The notes under the pieces: model-generated
What the model was told of the DNA's origin: nothing
Seen by the model: the letters and a program-made list of their open reading frames with translations, nothing else
Databases searched by the model: none
In this document: positions 15,263 to 24,551 of the stretch, piece after piece
Position numbering within the stretch: the stretch's first letter is position 1
How the letters are laid out: each line of letters begins with the position of its first letter
Translations under genes and position numbers: made by a program
Assembly (NCBI RefSeq): GCF_003432115.1
Contig: NZ_QWDC01000002.1
Span: 930,001-994,000, forward strand
DNA from: Mucilaginibacter conchicola
Lineage (GTDB): Bacteria; Bacteroidota; Bacteroidia; Sphingobacteriales; Sphingobacteriaceae
Length of the DNA stretch: 64,000 nt
Direction: 5' to 3'

Positions 15263-17629
15263 TTATTTTCCTTTTAGTGTTTCTTCAAACAGCTTGTAGA
15301 TGCGTTTATATTCATCTGTCCAGCTGCTTGGCTCTTCAAATCCGTGGTCTTCAACCGGGAATGGGGCAAGCTCCCAGTTCTCTTTATGAAGTTCGATCAA
15401 TCGCTGGCTCAGGCGCACAATATCCTGGAAGTTTACGTTTTGATCAACCATACCATGGCACATCAGCAGGCGGCCTTTTAAACCGTCTGCAAAATAAATA
15501 GGCGAGCTTTGGCGATAGGCTTTCTCATCATTATAAGGCTCGTTCAGGATGTTTGAGGTGTAACCGTGGTTGTAATGCGCCCAATCTGTTACAGAACGTA
15601 ATGCCGCTCCGGCTGCAAAAACATCGGGCTTGGTGAACATGGCCATGAGCGTCATGAAGCCGCCGTACGAGCCGCCGTACATACCAATGTGTTTGGCATT
15701 AACGCCATATTTTTCAACCAGAAGTTTTGCGCCATCTACCTGGTCGTCCAGATCGGCGCCACCCATGTGGCGGTAAATGCCGGTACGGATATCTCGGCCA
15801 TAGCCCGAGCTGGCGGTATAGTCAATATCCATTACTACATAACCGTTATCTGCCAGCATGTTGTTAAACATATACTCGCGGAAATAACTGCTCCACCAGT
15901 AATGTACGTTTTGCAGGTAGCCGGCACCATGCACAAATATTACGGCAGGTTTAGCCGGGTCAGCATTTTTAGGCACATAAACACGTGCATAGATATCTTT
16001 GCCGATTCGGTTCTTAAAACTGATCACTTCCGGTTCGCGCCATTGGTAAGAGTTAAACTCGGGTGTGGTTGAACGGGTAACCTGCGTTGCCTGCGCGCCC
16101 GGCTTGTTGGACTGCACATAAAGTTCCCATGGTTTGTTTGAATACGAATAGCGGATAGCCAGCCATTTCTCATCGGGCGATAGCGTTACCTCGTTACCGC
16201 CTTTCATGGTGGTAAGTTTAACAGGTTCGCCACCTGTAACCGGGATCCTGTAAAAATTGGTAATGCCGGGGTGTTCAATATTTGCGGTAAAGTAAAACGT
16301 CTTTTTGTCGTTTGATAGCTGCAGCGTTTGCACTTCCCATTTGCCTGATGTGAGTTGCTTTTTTGAGCCGCTCGCCACATCAGCCAGGTAAAGGTGCGAG
16401 TAGCCGCTGGCTTCGCTTTGGTAATAGAAATGGGTATTATCCGTAAACCCTAAACTGCTATTGCCGAACCAGGCACCTGTGCCCGGGCCGCCTATCCAGG
16501 CATCATCGTGCTGGCGATCGAGCAGGATTAGTTTGCCGGTTTCGGCGTTCAGTTTCATCAGCCAGCGGTCTTTGTTGTCCTGTGCATCCACATTTACAAC
16601 GGCGTATTTGCCGTCGGGACTCCAGTAGGGGCCAATAATATCTACTTTACGCTCTGCATTGGCTTTTTTCATGGCAGCCAGTTCTTTAGGGTAATCCTTG
16701 TAGAAATCAGGGATGTCTTTTATCCCCGGGATATCTTTAGTGATCACTTTATAAACGCTATCGCGTTTGGTATCAAAAATAAACAGCTCGTACGATTGCT
16801 GGGGCGCACCTACTTTTGTACGGTTCGGGATATCCTCTGTAAAGCCCGATGAGGTTACGTAGTTGGGAACAATGCCATTTTTTGCGCCTTCGGCAGCCTG
16901 GCTTAAGCGGTAAGTGATATACCTGCCATCCGGACTAACCTGCTGAAAGTTTACGCGTTTATCGCCAATGGCTATCTCTTTCAGTTTATCGCCTTTTAAC
17001 TCAGCCCGTTCTATTGAATCAAGCTTTTTCTCTTTCGCTTCTTTCTTAATGATATCGAATAATTCCAGCTGCTGTTTCTTTAGCCAGGCGGCCTGTTCGT
17101 TATCTTTTGCCGGCTTTTTATCGCTCGTATTTTTAACAAAATTGGTGAGCTGTGCCAATTCACCCTTTGCCAGTTTTAGGCAGTACAAATTATTCTCGCG
17201 GGTAAAAATGATAGCCGTTTCATCAGTATTAAATGATGGTGCGCTTTCGCGATCGGTGGTGTTGGTAAGCAGTGTAGCTTTATTGGTAGATAGTTGGTAA
17301 AGATAAATATCGCCATCTTTTTCAAATACTTCAAGCGTGTGCGCACGGTTCCATTTGCCATCGCCGGGCATATCGCGGCGCTCATCCAAATTTACTTTTT
17401 GCGGTTTGGTATTGGTTGGGGTAATGGCGTATAGGGCGCTCCGTTCCGCTTTCTCAGGGTTCCAGTCGAAATATATTTTTTTGCTGTCGGCGCTCCAGTT
17501 TATGTTTGTGGGTGAGGTACCCATCCATTTTGGGTCGCGCATTATTTTTTCAACGGTGAGCTGGCCAAGGTTCTGGGCCATTGCGCCTGCCGAAAATAAA
17601 ACAAACGACAGGGTAAAGATCTTTTTCAT
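15263..17629 (-). CDS. S9 family serine peptidase (prolyl oligopeptidase/DPP type)
   Basis: A secreted peptidase of 788 aa. A signal peptide (1-18, ending AMAQ) is followed by a WD40-like beta-propeller (about 30-520, with PDGKYA and SPDEKWLAIRYS repeats) and the alpha/beta hydrolase catalytic domain (about 540-788). The catalytic triad is visible: Ser in GGSYGG, Asp in CHGMVDQNV and His in VEDHGFEEP. Family members cleave short peptides in the periplasm. The highly charged insertion KKQQLELFDIIKKEAKEKK near residue 190 is a feature of the Bacteroidetes branch. Single gene with its own promoter region upstream. Confidence 0.93.
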   Translation of the reverse strand: MKKIFTLSFVLFSAGAMAQNLGQLTVEKIMRDPKWMGTSPTNINWSADSKKIYFDWNPEKAERSALYAITPTNTKPQKVNLDERRDMPGDGKWNRAHTLEVFEKDGDIYLYQLSTNKATLLTNTTDRESAPSFNTDETAIIFTRENNLYCLKLAKGELAQLTNFVKNTSDKKPAKDNEQAAWLKKQQLELFDIIKKEAKEKKLDSIERAELKGDKLKEIAIGDKRVNFQQVSPDGRYITYRLSQAAEGAKNGIVPNYVTSSGFTEDIPNRTKVGAPQQSYELFIFDTKRDSVYKVITKDIPGIKDIPDFYKDYPKELAAMKKANAERKVDIIGPYWSPDGKYAVVNVDAQDNKDRWLMKLNAETGKLILLDRQHDDAWIGGPGTGAWFGNSSLGFTDNTHFYYQSEASGYSHLYLADVASGSKKQLTSGKWEVQTLQLSNDKKTFYFTANIEHPGITNFYRIPVTGGEPVKLTTMKGGNEVTLSPDEKWLAIRYSYSNKPWELYVQSNKPGAQATQVTRSTTPEFNSYQWREPEVISFKNRIGKDIYARVYVPKNADPAKPAVIFVHGAGYLQNVHYWWSSYFREYMFNNMLADNGYVVMDIDYTASSGYGRDIRTGIYRHMGGADLDDQVDGAKLLVEKYGVNAKHIGMYGGSYGGFMTLMAMFTKPDVFAAGAALRSVTDWAHYNHGYTSNILNEPYNDEKAYRQSSPIYFADGLKGRLLMCHGMVDQNVNFQDIVRLSQRLIELHKENWELAPFPVEDHGFEEPSSWTDEYKRIYKLFEETLKGK

Positions 17630-17700
17630 GTGCGTGAGTTAGTCGCTGCAATTTACCACTTTAGCGAAGATTACTATTTTTATCCCATCAATTGTTACAA

Positions 17701-18222
17701 ATGGAGTTTAACGGACAAGGTTTTAAGCTTCGCCCATGGCGGATGGATGATGCAAAAGCATTACAAAAACATGCGGATAACCCCAATGTGAGCGCCTGCC
17801 TGCTTAACCGTTTCCCGTACCCGTACTCTATTGTTGATGCTGAAGAGTTTCTGGAACACATTACCACCAAAACACCTGTAACCACATTTGCTATTGAGGT
17901 TAACGGCGAAGCCATAGGCGGCATAGGGCTGGAAATTCGACAAGATGTTTACCGCTACTCGCCGCTCATCGGCTACTGGCTAAGCGAACAGCACTGGGGC
18001 AAAGGCATCACGGCCGAAGCCGTAAAACTGCTTACCGATTATGCTTTTACTAAGCTTGAGGCAATATGTGTACAAGCTTTTGTTTTTAGCGAAAACCCAA
18101 GATCTATGCGGGTGCTGGAAAAAGCGGGATACATTAAACAAGGCATTATCCAACAATCTGTTATTAAACGCGGCTTTGTGATGGATGAGCATGTTTATAC
18201 GGCTTATCCGCCTGAAAAATAA
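17701..18222 (+). CDS. GNAT family N-acetyltransferase (RimJ/RimL type)
   Basis: A cytoplasmic acetyl-CoA-dependent acyltransferase of 173 aa from the ATG at 17701; a TTG 9 bases upstream is less likely. It opens with a FKLRPWRMDDAKALQKH segment typical of Acetyltransf_3 proteins. The acetyl-CoA loop is GYWLSEQHWGKGITAEAV, followed by RVLEKAGYIKQGI. Members acetylate protein N-termini, amino groups of antibiotics or small amines. The substrate here is unknown. It is divergent from the S9 peptidase gene and convergent with the phosphatase gene. Confidence 0.9.
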   Translation: MEFNGQGFKLRPWRMDDAKALQKHADNPNVSACLLNRFPYPYSIVDAEEFLEHITTKTPVTTFAIEVNGEAIGGIGLEIRQDVYRYSPLIGYWLSEQHWGKGITAEAVKLLTDYAFTKLEAICVQAFVFSENPRSMRVLEKAGYIKQGIIQQSVIKRGFVMDEHVYTAYPPEK

Positions 18223-18223
18223 A

Positions 18224-18251
18224 AAAGGCCGCAGAGTTAACTACAGCCTTT
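18224..18251. terminator. Weak bidirectional terminator
   Basis: AAAGGC pairs with GCCTTT around a 16-base interior that itself contains GAGTTAACT. It lies between the convergent GNAT and phosphatase genes. Confidence 0.5.
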
Positions 18252-18269
18252 AATCAATCTGACAATTTC

Positions 18270-19928
18270 TTATTTAAGCACTTCGCCAATGGCGGTACCA
18301 ACATTGCCGTTTGGTGCCTGTATGTGCAGCAGTTGTGCAACGGTTGGCGCAATATCTGTCATGTGTGTTTCGCGGGTAAGGCTGCCGTGCTTAACGCCCC
18401 AGCCCATAAATACCAGCGGGATGTGTGCATCATAAGGGTTCCAGGTGCCGTGTGTGGTGCCTGTTTGGCCGTGGCCGCTGTACCATCCCGGTTTTAGAAC
18501 TATCTGGATAGTACCGCTGTGCTCCGGATTGTAACCATTCTGGATACGTTCTTTTAACGCAGCAGGGATGTTGGCTTCCTGCACACGCTGCATATCAACA
18601 GCGTAAGCAATCTCCGGCTGGGTCATCAGGTATTGGATCACATCAAACTTAATTCCGTCTTCGCTTACTTTTTGCTTGCGGATCTCTGCATAATTAAAGT
18701 TTACCTGGTAGTTATTAAAGCTTAACACACCTTTTTTAACACCGTATTTATCCTCTATCATTTTATTGATATTGGCCATAACCGGGCTATCGTTCCAGAT
18801 GCCCGCAGGCACTTTATGGTCTATCAGGAAGTTGGCATTGTGTGCAGCACCATGGTCGGCAGTAAGGAAAACGGTGTAATTGCCTTTGCCTACTTTGCCA
18901 TCCAAATAAGTAAAGAAAGCTGCAAGATCTTTATCCAAACGCAGATAAGTATCCTCGGCTTCAACAGAGTTTGGACCAAACTGATGGCCTACATAATCGG
19001 TAGAAGAAAGGCTTACTGCCAAAAAATCTGTCACTACGTTCTTACCCAGATTTTCGCCTTCAACAGCAGCGCGCGCAAGGTCAAGCGTCATGCTGTTACC
19101 GTAAGGGGTAGAGCGGATCAAACCTGCATTGCCTTTATAAAGCGTTGATGTTTTTACAGGGAAGGTTGGTGCTTCGGCGCCGCTGAATTTACCTTCGTGG
19201 CGCGGGCTGTTATCCGGCTCGCTTTGTACGTAGGTGTTAATAGGATACAAGGTATTCCAATCCATGTTCAAATATTTCTCGGCAGGTTTACCTGCGTTGA
19301 AGGTTTTAACCCATGCAGGCAGGTCGGTCATGTAATATGTGCTGCTTATCCAGCTGCCGTTGGCATCATCAAACCAGTAAGCTGCATTTGCAGCGTGACC
19401 GGCAGGCAAAATACCACCACGGTCTTTCAATGCAATACCGATAACTTTTGAACGGAAGTTTGTAGCAAACTTTAACTCATCTGTAACCGTACTTGCCAGC
19501 ATATTGCGCGGCGACATTTTGCCCGCTTTTGATGTGCTGCCTACCGCAACAACGGTACTATCGTCAGTACAATAAACAGATTTACCGGTTGCCTGGATAA
19601 TAAAATCATTGCCCGCAATACCATGGATAGATGGTACCGAACCGGTATAGATACAGGTATGGCCGGCAGCCGTTACCGTAGGTATGTAAGGTATCAGCGT
19701 GTTCTCGCAGGTAAAACCTTCATTAAGCATGCGCTTAAAGCCACCCGTTTGGTAGCGGTCGTAATAACGGTATAAATAATCCCAGCGCATTTGGTCTACC
19801 ACCAGGCCTACAACAAGTTTTGGGCGCGGCAATGCTGCCGACGGGGTTACGGTTGCTTTTTTTGTTTGTGCCGATGAGCTGAAGATGGCTGCGGCTAATC
19901 CTAACGAAAGCAGTATTTTTCTCTTCAT
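18270..19928 (-). CDS. PafA-like alkaline phosphatase family protein
   Basis: A periplasmic metal-dependent phosphatase of about 552 aa with a signal peptide ending SSAQ; the ATG at 19928 (MKRKILL) is preferred over one two codons upstream. It belongs to the phosphodiesterase/nucleotide pyrophosphatase fold. Visible elements are the metal Asp in VVDQMRWDYLYRY, the Thr nucleophile region PTVTAAGHTCIYTG, GNDF with an Asn typical of PafA, the LTADHGAAHN metal motif and the late HGTWNP His. PafA enzymes of Bacteroidetes release phosphate from monoesters independent of phosphate starvation. No regulatory site was recognised. Confidence 0.9.
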   Translation of the reverse strand: MKRKILLSLGLAAAIFSSSAQTKKATVTPSAALPRPKLVVGLVVDQMRWDYLYRYYDRYQTGGFKRMLNEGFTCENTLIPYIPTVTAAGHTCIYTGSVPSIHGIAGNDFIIQATGKSVYCTDDSTVVAVGSTSKAGKMSPRNMLASTVTDELKFATNFRSKVIGIALKDRGGILPAGHAANAAYWFDDANGSWISSTYYMTDLPAWVKTFNAGKPAEKYLNMDWNTLYPINTYVQSEPDNSPRHEGKFSGAEAPTFPVKTSTLYKGNAGLIRSTPYGNSMTLDLARAAVEGENLGKNVVTDFLAVSLSSTDYVGHQFGPNSVEAEDTYLRLDKDLAAFFTYLDGKVGKGNYTVFLTADHGAAHNANFLIDHKVPAGIWNDSPVMANINKMIEDKYGVKKGVLSFNNYQVNFNYAEIRKQKVSEDGIKFDVIQYLMTQPEIAYAVDMQRVQEANIPAALKERIQNGYNPEHSGTIQIVLKPGWYSGHGQTGTTHGTWNPYDAHIPLVFMGWGVKHGSLTRETHMTDIAPTVAQLLHIQAPNGNVGTAIGEVLK

Positions 19929-20032
19929 AAACATAAGTGTGGGTAAAAGGCAAATATCAGGTTTTGTGTATACAAACAGTGTGATATTTATGTTATAATG
20001 GTGTTACAAAAGAGGGGGGAGATCCTATTTAC

Positions 20033-20123
20033 GTCATTGCGAGCGATAGCGTGGCAATCCTCGATCTACAGAGCCGCTCTGTAAGTAGGGGATTGCCACG
20101 TCGCTATCACTCCTCGCAATGAC
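20033..20123. repeat. Palindromic intergenic repeat (CATTGCGAG family), copy 2
   Basis: The outer ends GTCATTGCGAGCGATAGCG and CTCGCAATGAC and the inner GTGGCAATC/GATTGCCAC arms match copy 1 at 8283-8368. The central loop differs (it contains ACAGAGCCGCTCTGT, itself a hairpin). Confidence 0.85.
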
Positions 20124-20145
20124 GTGATTAGCAAATCGTAATTTT

Positions 20146-21234
20146 TTACTCCAAAAATGTCAGCAAGGCGTGCTGGCTGGCGGTGTGGATATCGCGCCAA
20201 ACGCGGTTCAACTCTGTATCCGGCGAGGCGGCAAGCAATCCGCAGTAGGGGTACAATTCGTCAACCGTTTCACGGGCTATGCGGGCCAGGATACGGCTGG
20301 TGCGGCTAACATCTTTCAGATATTTTTCATTCGTAATATCATCCCATGATTTATCCACAGCATCAAAGAAGGCCGAACGCGCAGCATTCAATAATATAAT
20401 TGCTGATTCGCGGGCTTCCATCATTAGTTCGGCATTAGCTTCGCTTACGCGGCGCAGGTTGGTGGCTTTAAACTCAAATGCCTCTTTGCACAGGTCCACA
20501 AAGTTTACGGCCATCCCGGATAGGTTGGCTGCAAGCGTAGCTTCTGCTAATTGCAGAAAAGGATAGTTGTAGATCGGTTCGTCAATAAACGCCGCATCGG
20601 GCACTATCTCAAAAGTGCGATTTTTATGTACGTGAACATTCCTGATGCTGTACGCATCGCTGCCTGTAGCCACCATACCCATATACTTCCAGCCGCTTTG
20701 GAGTTGCACATCGGCTTTATCCAAAACGAATGAGCGGATAAGCGGCGAGCCGTCAACAGTCAACGGATTTCCTGCGGCATCTACAATACGGCAATTAATG
20801 GTGATATGCGTGGCATGATGCACTCCGCTGGCGTATTTCCAGCTGCCGTTGATGATATAGCCACCGCCCTGTTCGGTAGCAGTACCGGTATCGGCACCGC
20901 TGCCTGCAAGGCAGGCTTTTTTATCTTTGAAGATCTGTTGCGCAACCTCGGGCACAATAAAGCCCCCGAAAAAACCGGCTCCGCTGCAAAGCGTTACCGT
21001 CCACCCTAAACTACCGTCGGCCCAGCTTAAGGCTTCTTCTGTTTTGACGAGTTGAGGAAGCGAAAATTGCATACCGCCGTAAACTTGCGGCACCAGCATA
21101 TTGAACCATTGCTGCTGATAAACCAACTCCAGTTGCCTGGGATGAAGTTTGCCCAACGCCTCGGCCCCGGGTGCGTGCTCTCTTATTATTTTTATCCAAT
21201 CGGACTCTAATAATTCTGAAGGATGATGGATCAT
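20146..21234 (-). CDS. Acyl-CoA dehydrogenase-fold flavoprotein, likely monooxygenase type
   Basis: A soluble protein of 362 aa with the acyl-CoA dehydrogenase fold: N-terminal helical domain (1-110), beta domain (about 115-225, with GGGYIINGSWKYASG as the flavin-side strand) and a C-terminal four-helix domain. The usual catalytic Glu region is not visible and the end, RVWRDIHTASQHAL, resembles flavin-dependent monooxygenases such as HsaA or DszC. It is the third gene of the TPP-riboswitch operon; its ATG overlaps the TGA of the permease gene (ATGA). Context therefore points to oxidation of a thiamin-related or pyrimidine compound, which is inference. No such gene is part of the classical thiamin pathway. 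Confidence 0.8.
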   Translation of the reverse strand: MIHHPSELLESDWIKIIREHAPGAEALGKLHPRQLELVYQQQWFNMLVPQVYGGMQFSLPQLVKTEEALSWADGSLGWTVTLCSGAGFFGGFIVPEVAQQIFKDKKACLAGSGADTGTATEQGGGYIINGSWKYASGVHHATHITINCRIVDAAGNPLTVDGSPLIRSFVLDKADVQLQSGWKYMGMVATGSDAYSIRNVHVHKNRTFEIVPDAAFIDEPIYNYPFLQLAEATLAANLSGMAVNFVDLCKEAFEFKATNLRRVSEANAELMMEARESAIILLNAARSAFFDAVDKSWDDITNEKYLKDVSRTSRILARIARETVDELYPYCGLLAASPDTELNRVWRDIHTASQHALLTFLE

Positions 21235-21836
21235 GCCCGTTCTCCTTTCGCAATTTTACGCCAATCGAGGTAGCCAAAAATGGCTACGATGAACAGTATA
21301 AGCGTTAATACCGAAGCCATCACCAGATGTTTATGGAACAGCAGCGGAATTGCAAACAGGTTACTCACATTCAGCAGCAGCCAATTCTCTACCTTGCGCC
21401 TTGCCAGCAGCCACATTCCCGCCCAAGCAGTTGATGACACCCAGGCATCCATTATAGGCACGGTTGACGGCGTGTACTTGGTGAGTAGCAGATAAAGCAC
21501 ACCCCAGCCAACAAATGAAATGAGCAGGGTAACTATCCACTCCTGTCGCGAAGCAAAGCTTACTTTCACCTGCGGTTGGTCGCGTTTTTTTACCCAGTGG
21601 TACCAGCCGTAAGCGCTCATTACTACGTAGTAAACGTTCAGCAAACTTTCGGCAAAAAGGTGAGCGTGCAGAAATATGTAAATCCATAACAAAGTGGCGG
21701 CTATACCTGTTGGGTACAGCCCCACTTTGTTGGCCCGCGCAAGCAGCACTTCGGCTACACCCAATATCACAGCCAGCCACTCTAATGCCGAAGTAGCTTT
21801 AACCTGTTCTATAAATAAATGTGCCCAGTTCTCCAT
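21231..21836 (-). CDS. pnuC: PnuC/PnuT family transporter, probably thiamin uptake
   Basis: An inner-membrane protein of 201 aa with about seven hydrophobic segments, of the PnuC family that carries vitamin substrates by facilitated diffusion. Motifs include GLYPTGIAATLLWIYIF, YYVVMSAYGWYHW and the C-terminal WLLLNVSNLFAIPL. The family transports nicotinamide riboside, but members placed after a TPP riboswitch and a TonB receptor (named PnuT) carry thiamin. Here it is 3 bases downstream of the receptor gene and under the TPP riboswitch at 24355-24541, so thiamin is the likely substrate. The C-terminus overlaps the monooxygenase-like gene by 4 bases. Confidence 0.9.
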   Translation of the reverse strand: MENWAHLFIEQVKATSALEWLAVILGVAEVLLARANKVGLYPTGIAATLLWIYIFLHAHLFAESLLNVYYVVMSAYGWYHWVKKRDQPQVKVSFASRQEWIVTLLISFVGWGVLYLLLTKYTPSTVPIMDAWVSSTAWAGMWLLARRKVENWLLLNVSNLFAIPLLFHKHLVMASVLTLILFIVAIFGYLDWRKIAKGERA

Positions 21837-21839
21837 CGC

Positions 21840-24284
21840 TTAAAAACTTACGGTTACTGATGTCATGAAGTTCCTTTTTGCCTGTGCAAAAAAGTAGTTG
21901 TAGTTAACCACTTGTCCGCCCTCAATATCAGGGTAGGTTGCGCCGTTGGCTTCGTATTCTTTATTAAAAATGTTGTTCACCTGCACGCCCAGCGCTATGT
22001 TTTTAACATGCTTAACCGCAAAATTGTAACGCACACGCAGGTCGCTCACAAAATAGCTTTTCAGCAGGCGGTCGCGTACAAAGCGGTTATCGCCGGTGGC
22101 CGTTAAGCCTGCAGGGTTGGTGTTCATGGTATTATCCAGGTACTGGCTGCTGATGTATTTGTTAAGCAAAGCGATCTCGCCGCCTTTTACCGGTGCATAG
22201 GCTATTTCGCCTGATGCAATGAACGATGGCGAGTAAGCAATATCCGTCTTCTTCAAAAATATTGGCACGCGAGTATCATCGTCATAATTTTTAAGCAGCT
22301 GCGTATAGTTTTTGATCTTGTTGGTGCTTATAGTTGCTGTCGCAGCAATACTCAGTTGTTTTGTTGCCTGTACGCGGCCGTCAAATTCAATACCCGCACG
22401 GTAGCTGTCATCTACGTTAACGCGGGCCGGCGAGCCAACATCGTTCAACGCTCCTGTTAATATCAACTGATTTTTATACAGCATATAAAACAGATTGATG
22501 CCGCCTTTGAAAACATCGCCTGCGGTACGGTAACCCGCTTCAAAATCATGCAGGGTTTCGGGTTTTGGCCGGCTGTTTGGGCTCGAGTTGGTATAATCAT
22601 CGCGATTGGGCTCGTGGTTACCTACGGCGTATGATGCGTAAACATTGCTGTTCTCGTTAAACACATAAGTAATACCCGCTTTAGGGTTAAAGAAATTAAG
22701 CGTAGCATTTTGCTGAACATTATTCAGGTTCCTGTCATACCCCAGGAATGAGTAATAAATACGGCGGTATTGCATATCAGCATTTAATATTACATCGCCT
22801 AAACGCCACTCGCCACGGGTAAAAATGTTGAAATCAGTCTTCTTGGCATCGTCGCGATAGTATTGATAATTTGGACCAACCCCGATACCTTGTTCTGAAT
22901 AAATAATATTACCGTAGTGCGCGCCTTTGTACTCGTTGTAAGCACCGCCGAGGGTAAAATTCAGATTAGTTTGCGGGTTATATTTCAAAGCATAAGTAAC
23001 GCCATAGAAATAATTATCCAACCAGCGGCGGCGGGCTAAATTAGTAGTACTGATGGTATCAGTGCCGTAATTAACCGGCTTCAAACCATAGTTTGATACA
23101 GAGTCGTTTTTCTTGTATTCCTCATAATAGCCTTTACCTCGGGTATAGTGCAAGGCACCGCTAAACGATACCTTGTCTGACAGTTTATGATCATACAATA
23201 ACTGGTAATGGTTCTGCAGGTAATCATCCACCTGGTCGGCATAGCGTTTGCCGCCGTCCATCATGCCCAGTTCGTTATAAGTTCGGTGGTTTGGGATAGT
23301 GTTATCGCCAATGATATAATCAGGGATACCATTCCAAGCCTGGAAGGTGCGCTCTTTGCCCGAGAAGATATTTGCGCGCAAAGTATTGTTCTTTCCGTAG
23401 TAAGCACCACTCACAAAGTACGATTTAAGGTTTGATGATGCGTCGTCGATATAACCGTCAGAGGTGATCTGCGATAACCTGCCATCTACAGCAAACTTGC
23501 CACCCATTAAGCCGGTGCCAAAGTTGAGCGTGTTCTTAAATGTATTGAACGAGCCTGCCGAGCTGCTGATATCGGCATAACCGGTATCGCGGCGGGTGGT
23601 GGTTTGGATGTTTATACTCCCGCCAAATGCACCGGCGCCGTTGGTTGATGTACCCACACCGCGCTGCACCTGGATGTTATTCACAGATGATGCAATATCC
23701 GGCAGATCTACAAAGAACGAACCCTGGCTTTCCGAATCGTTATACGGGATGCCGTTAATGGTTACGTTCACCCGGCTGGCATCGCTGCCGCGGATACGGA
23801 TACCTGTGTAGCCCACGCCCGCACCGGCATCAGATGTCACCACTACTGATGGTGTTTGGTTAAGCAGGTAAGGCAGATCCTGGCCAAAGTTGTTCTTCTG
23901 CAGGTCTTTTTTGCTAAGGTTGGTAAATGCCGTAGGCGATGTTTTGTTGGCACGAGTTGCGGTAACGGTTACTTCCTCGGTAGTGAAAACATTGTTGGTT
24001 AGTACAAAATTGAGCGTCTGGTTTCCGTTCAGCGTAATGCTTTTGGTAGCCAACTGAAAGCCAATAAAACTGGCTTTTACAGCATAAGTTCCCGCAGGCA
24101 GGTTGCTGATGGTGTAGCTACCGCGGCCATCAGTTTGTGTGTTAATGTTTGGGTTGGTAATAGAAACGGTAGCGTTAGCCAAAGCCTCGCCGGATTGATC
24201 GGTAATTTTCCCTGTGATGGAAAATTGGGCTGATGCCACAACAGGCAACAGCAGGGCCGCAAGGGCCACAAATAAGTTTTTCAA
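21840..24284 (-). CDS. TonB-dependent receptor, probably thiamin uptake
   Basis: An outer-membrane receptor of about 814 aa. There is no ATG near the N-terminus: a TTG at 24284 gives an ideal signal peptide (KNLFVALAALLLPVVASAQ), whereas a GTG at 24320 would add 12 unlikely residues. A carboxypeptidase-like domain (about 20-95) is followed by the plug (about 110-220, with GYTGIRIRGSDASRVNVTIN) and the barrel ending in FMTSVTVSF. It is first in an operon with a PnuC-type permease and lies directly behind a TPP riboswitch. This matches the outer-membrane receptor plus permease thiamin uptake arrangement described for Bacteroidetes (omr1-pnuT). Repression by thiamin pyrophosphate is expected. 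Confidence 0.9.
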   Translation of the reverse strand: MKNLFVALAALLLPVVASAQFSITGKITDQSGEALANATVSITNPNINTQTDGRGSYTISNLPAGTYAVKASFIGFQLATKSITLNGNQTLNFVLTNNVFTTEEVTVTATRANKTSPTAFTNLSKKDLQKNNFGQDLPYLLNQTPSVVVTSDAGAGVGYTGIRIRGSDASRVNVTINGIPYNDSESQGSFFVDLPDIASSVNNIQVQRGVGTSTNGAGAFGGSINIQTTTRRDTGYADISSSAGSFNTFKNTLNFGTGLMGGKFAVDGRLSQITSDGYIDDASSNLKSYFVSGAYYGKNNTLRANIFSGKERTFQAWNGIPDYIIGDNTIPNHRTYNELGMMDGGKRYADQVDDYLQNHYQLLYDHKLSDKVSFSGALHYTRGKGYYEEYKKNDSVSNYGLKPVNYGTDTISTTNLARRRWLDNYFYGVTYALKYNPQTNLNFTLGGAYNEYKGAHYGNIIYSEQGIGVGPNYQYYRDDAKKTDFNIFTRGEWRLGDVILNADMQYRRIYYSFLGYDRNLNNVQQNATLNFFNPKAGITYVFNENSNVYASYAVGNHEPNRDDYTNSSPNSRPKPETLHDFEAGYRTAGDVFKGGINLFYMLYKNQLILTGALNDVGSPARVNVDDSYRAGIEFDGRVQATKQLSIAATATISTNKIKNYTQLLKNYDDDTRVPIFLKKTDIAYSPSFIASGEIAYAPVKGGEIALLNKYISSQYLDNTMNTNPAGLTATGDNRFVRDRLLKSYFVSDLRVRYNFAVKHVKNIALGVQVNNIFNKEYEANGATYPDIEGGQVVNYNYFFAQAKRNFMTSVTVSF

Positions 24285-24354
24285 AATGTGTTGAACAATA
24301 AAATTAGTTAAACTAACCACAGCCAGGGTAAAGCTGCAGCATAATTAACTTTTT

Positions 24355-24541
24355 ACCTCTCCCTACGCCGGCATTACCCGGATCAGGTGTCGCCCCCCGG
24401 CCCCCTAAAGGGGGAGCAGGAGAACCCTAAGTCGACTTTAGAGTTTTTATTGCTCCCCTTCAGGGGGTCCGGGGGATCATGGGTATGATCTCAGCCTGTC
24501 TTTCAGTTTGATTTTACTCAAAGCAAGGCACCCCTTGAGAA
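24355..24541 (-). promoter_or_regulatory. TPP riboswitch (THI element) with an inserted hairpin
   Basis: On the minus strand the conserved aptamer blocks occur in order: GGGGTGCC, a P3-type hairpin, GCTGAGATCATACCC, then ACCTGATCCGGGTAATGCC and GGCGTAGGGA. These are the TPP-binding core. Between the ACCC block and the ACCTGATC block lies an extra 84-base palindromic repeat (24392-24475). The RNA starts close to 24545, from a good promoter at 24552-24581. The leader after the aptamer (24321-24353) has a GGTAAA...TTTACC pairing that could be the expression platform. It controls the receptor-permease-monooxygenase operon. Confidence 0.93.
24392..24475. repeat. Palindromic repeat inserted in the TPP aptamer
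   Basis: The ends are imperfect inverted repeats of about 25 bases (CCCCCCGGCCCCCTAAAGGG against the complement of CCCTTCAGGGGGTCCGGGGG), with an AT-richer centre. Related CCCCCTAAAGGGGG-type DNA occurs at 34444-34540 and 36384-36491 in intergenic positions, so this is a dispersed element, not aptamer sequence. Confidence 0.75.
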
Positions 24542-24551
24542 TATTAATGCG

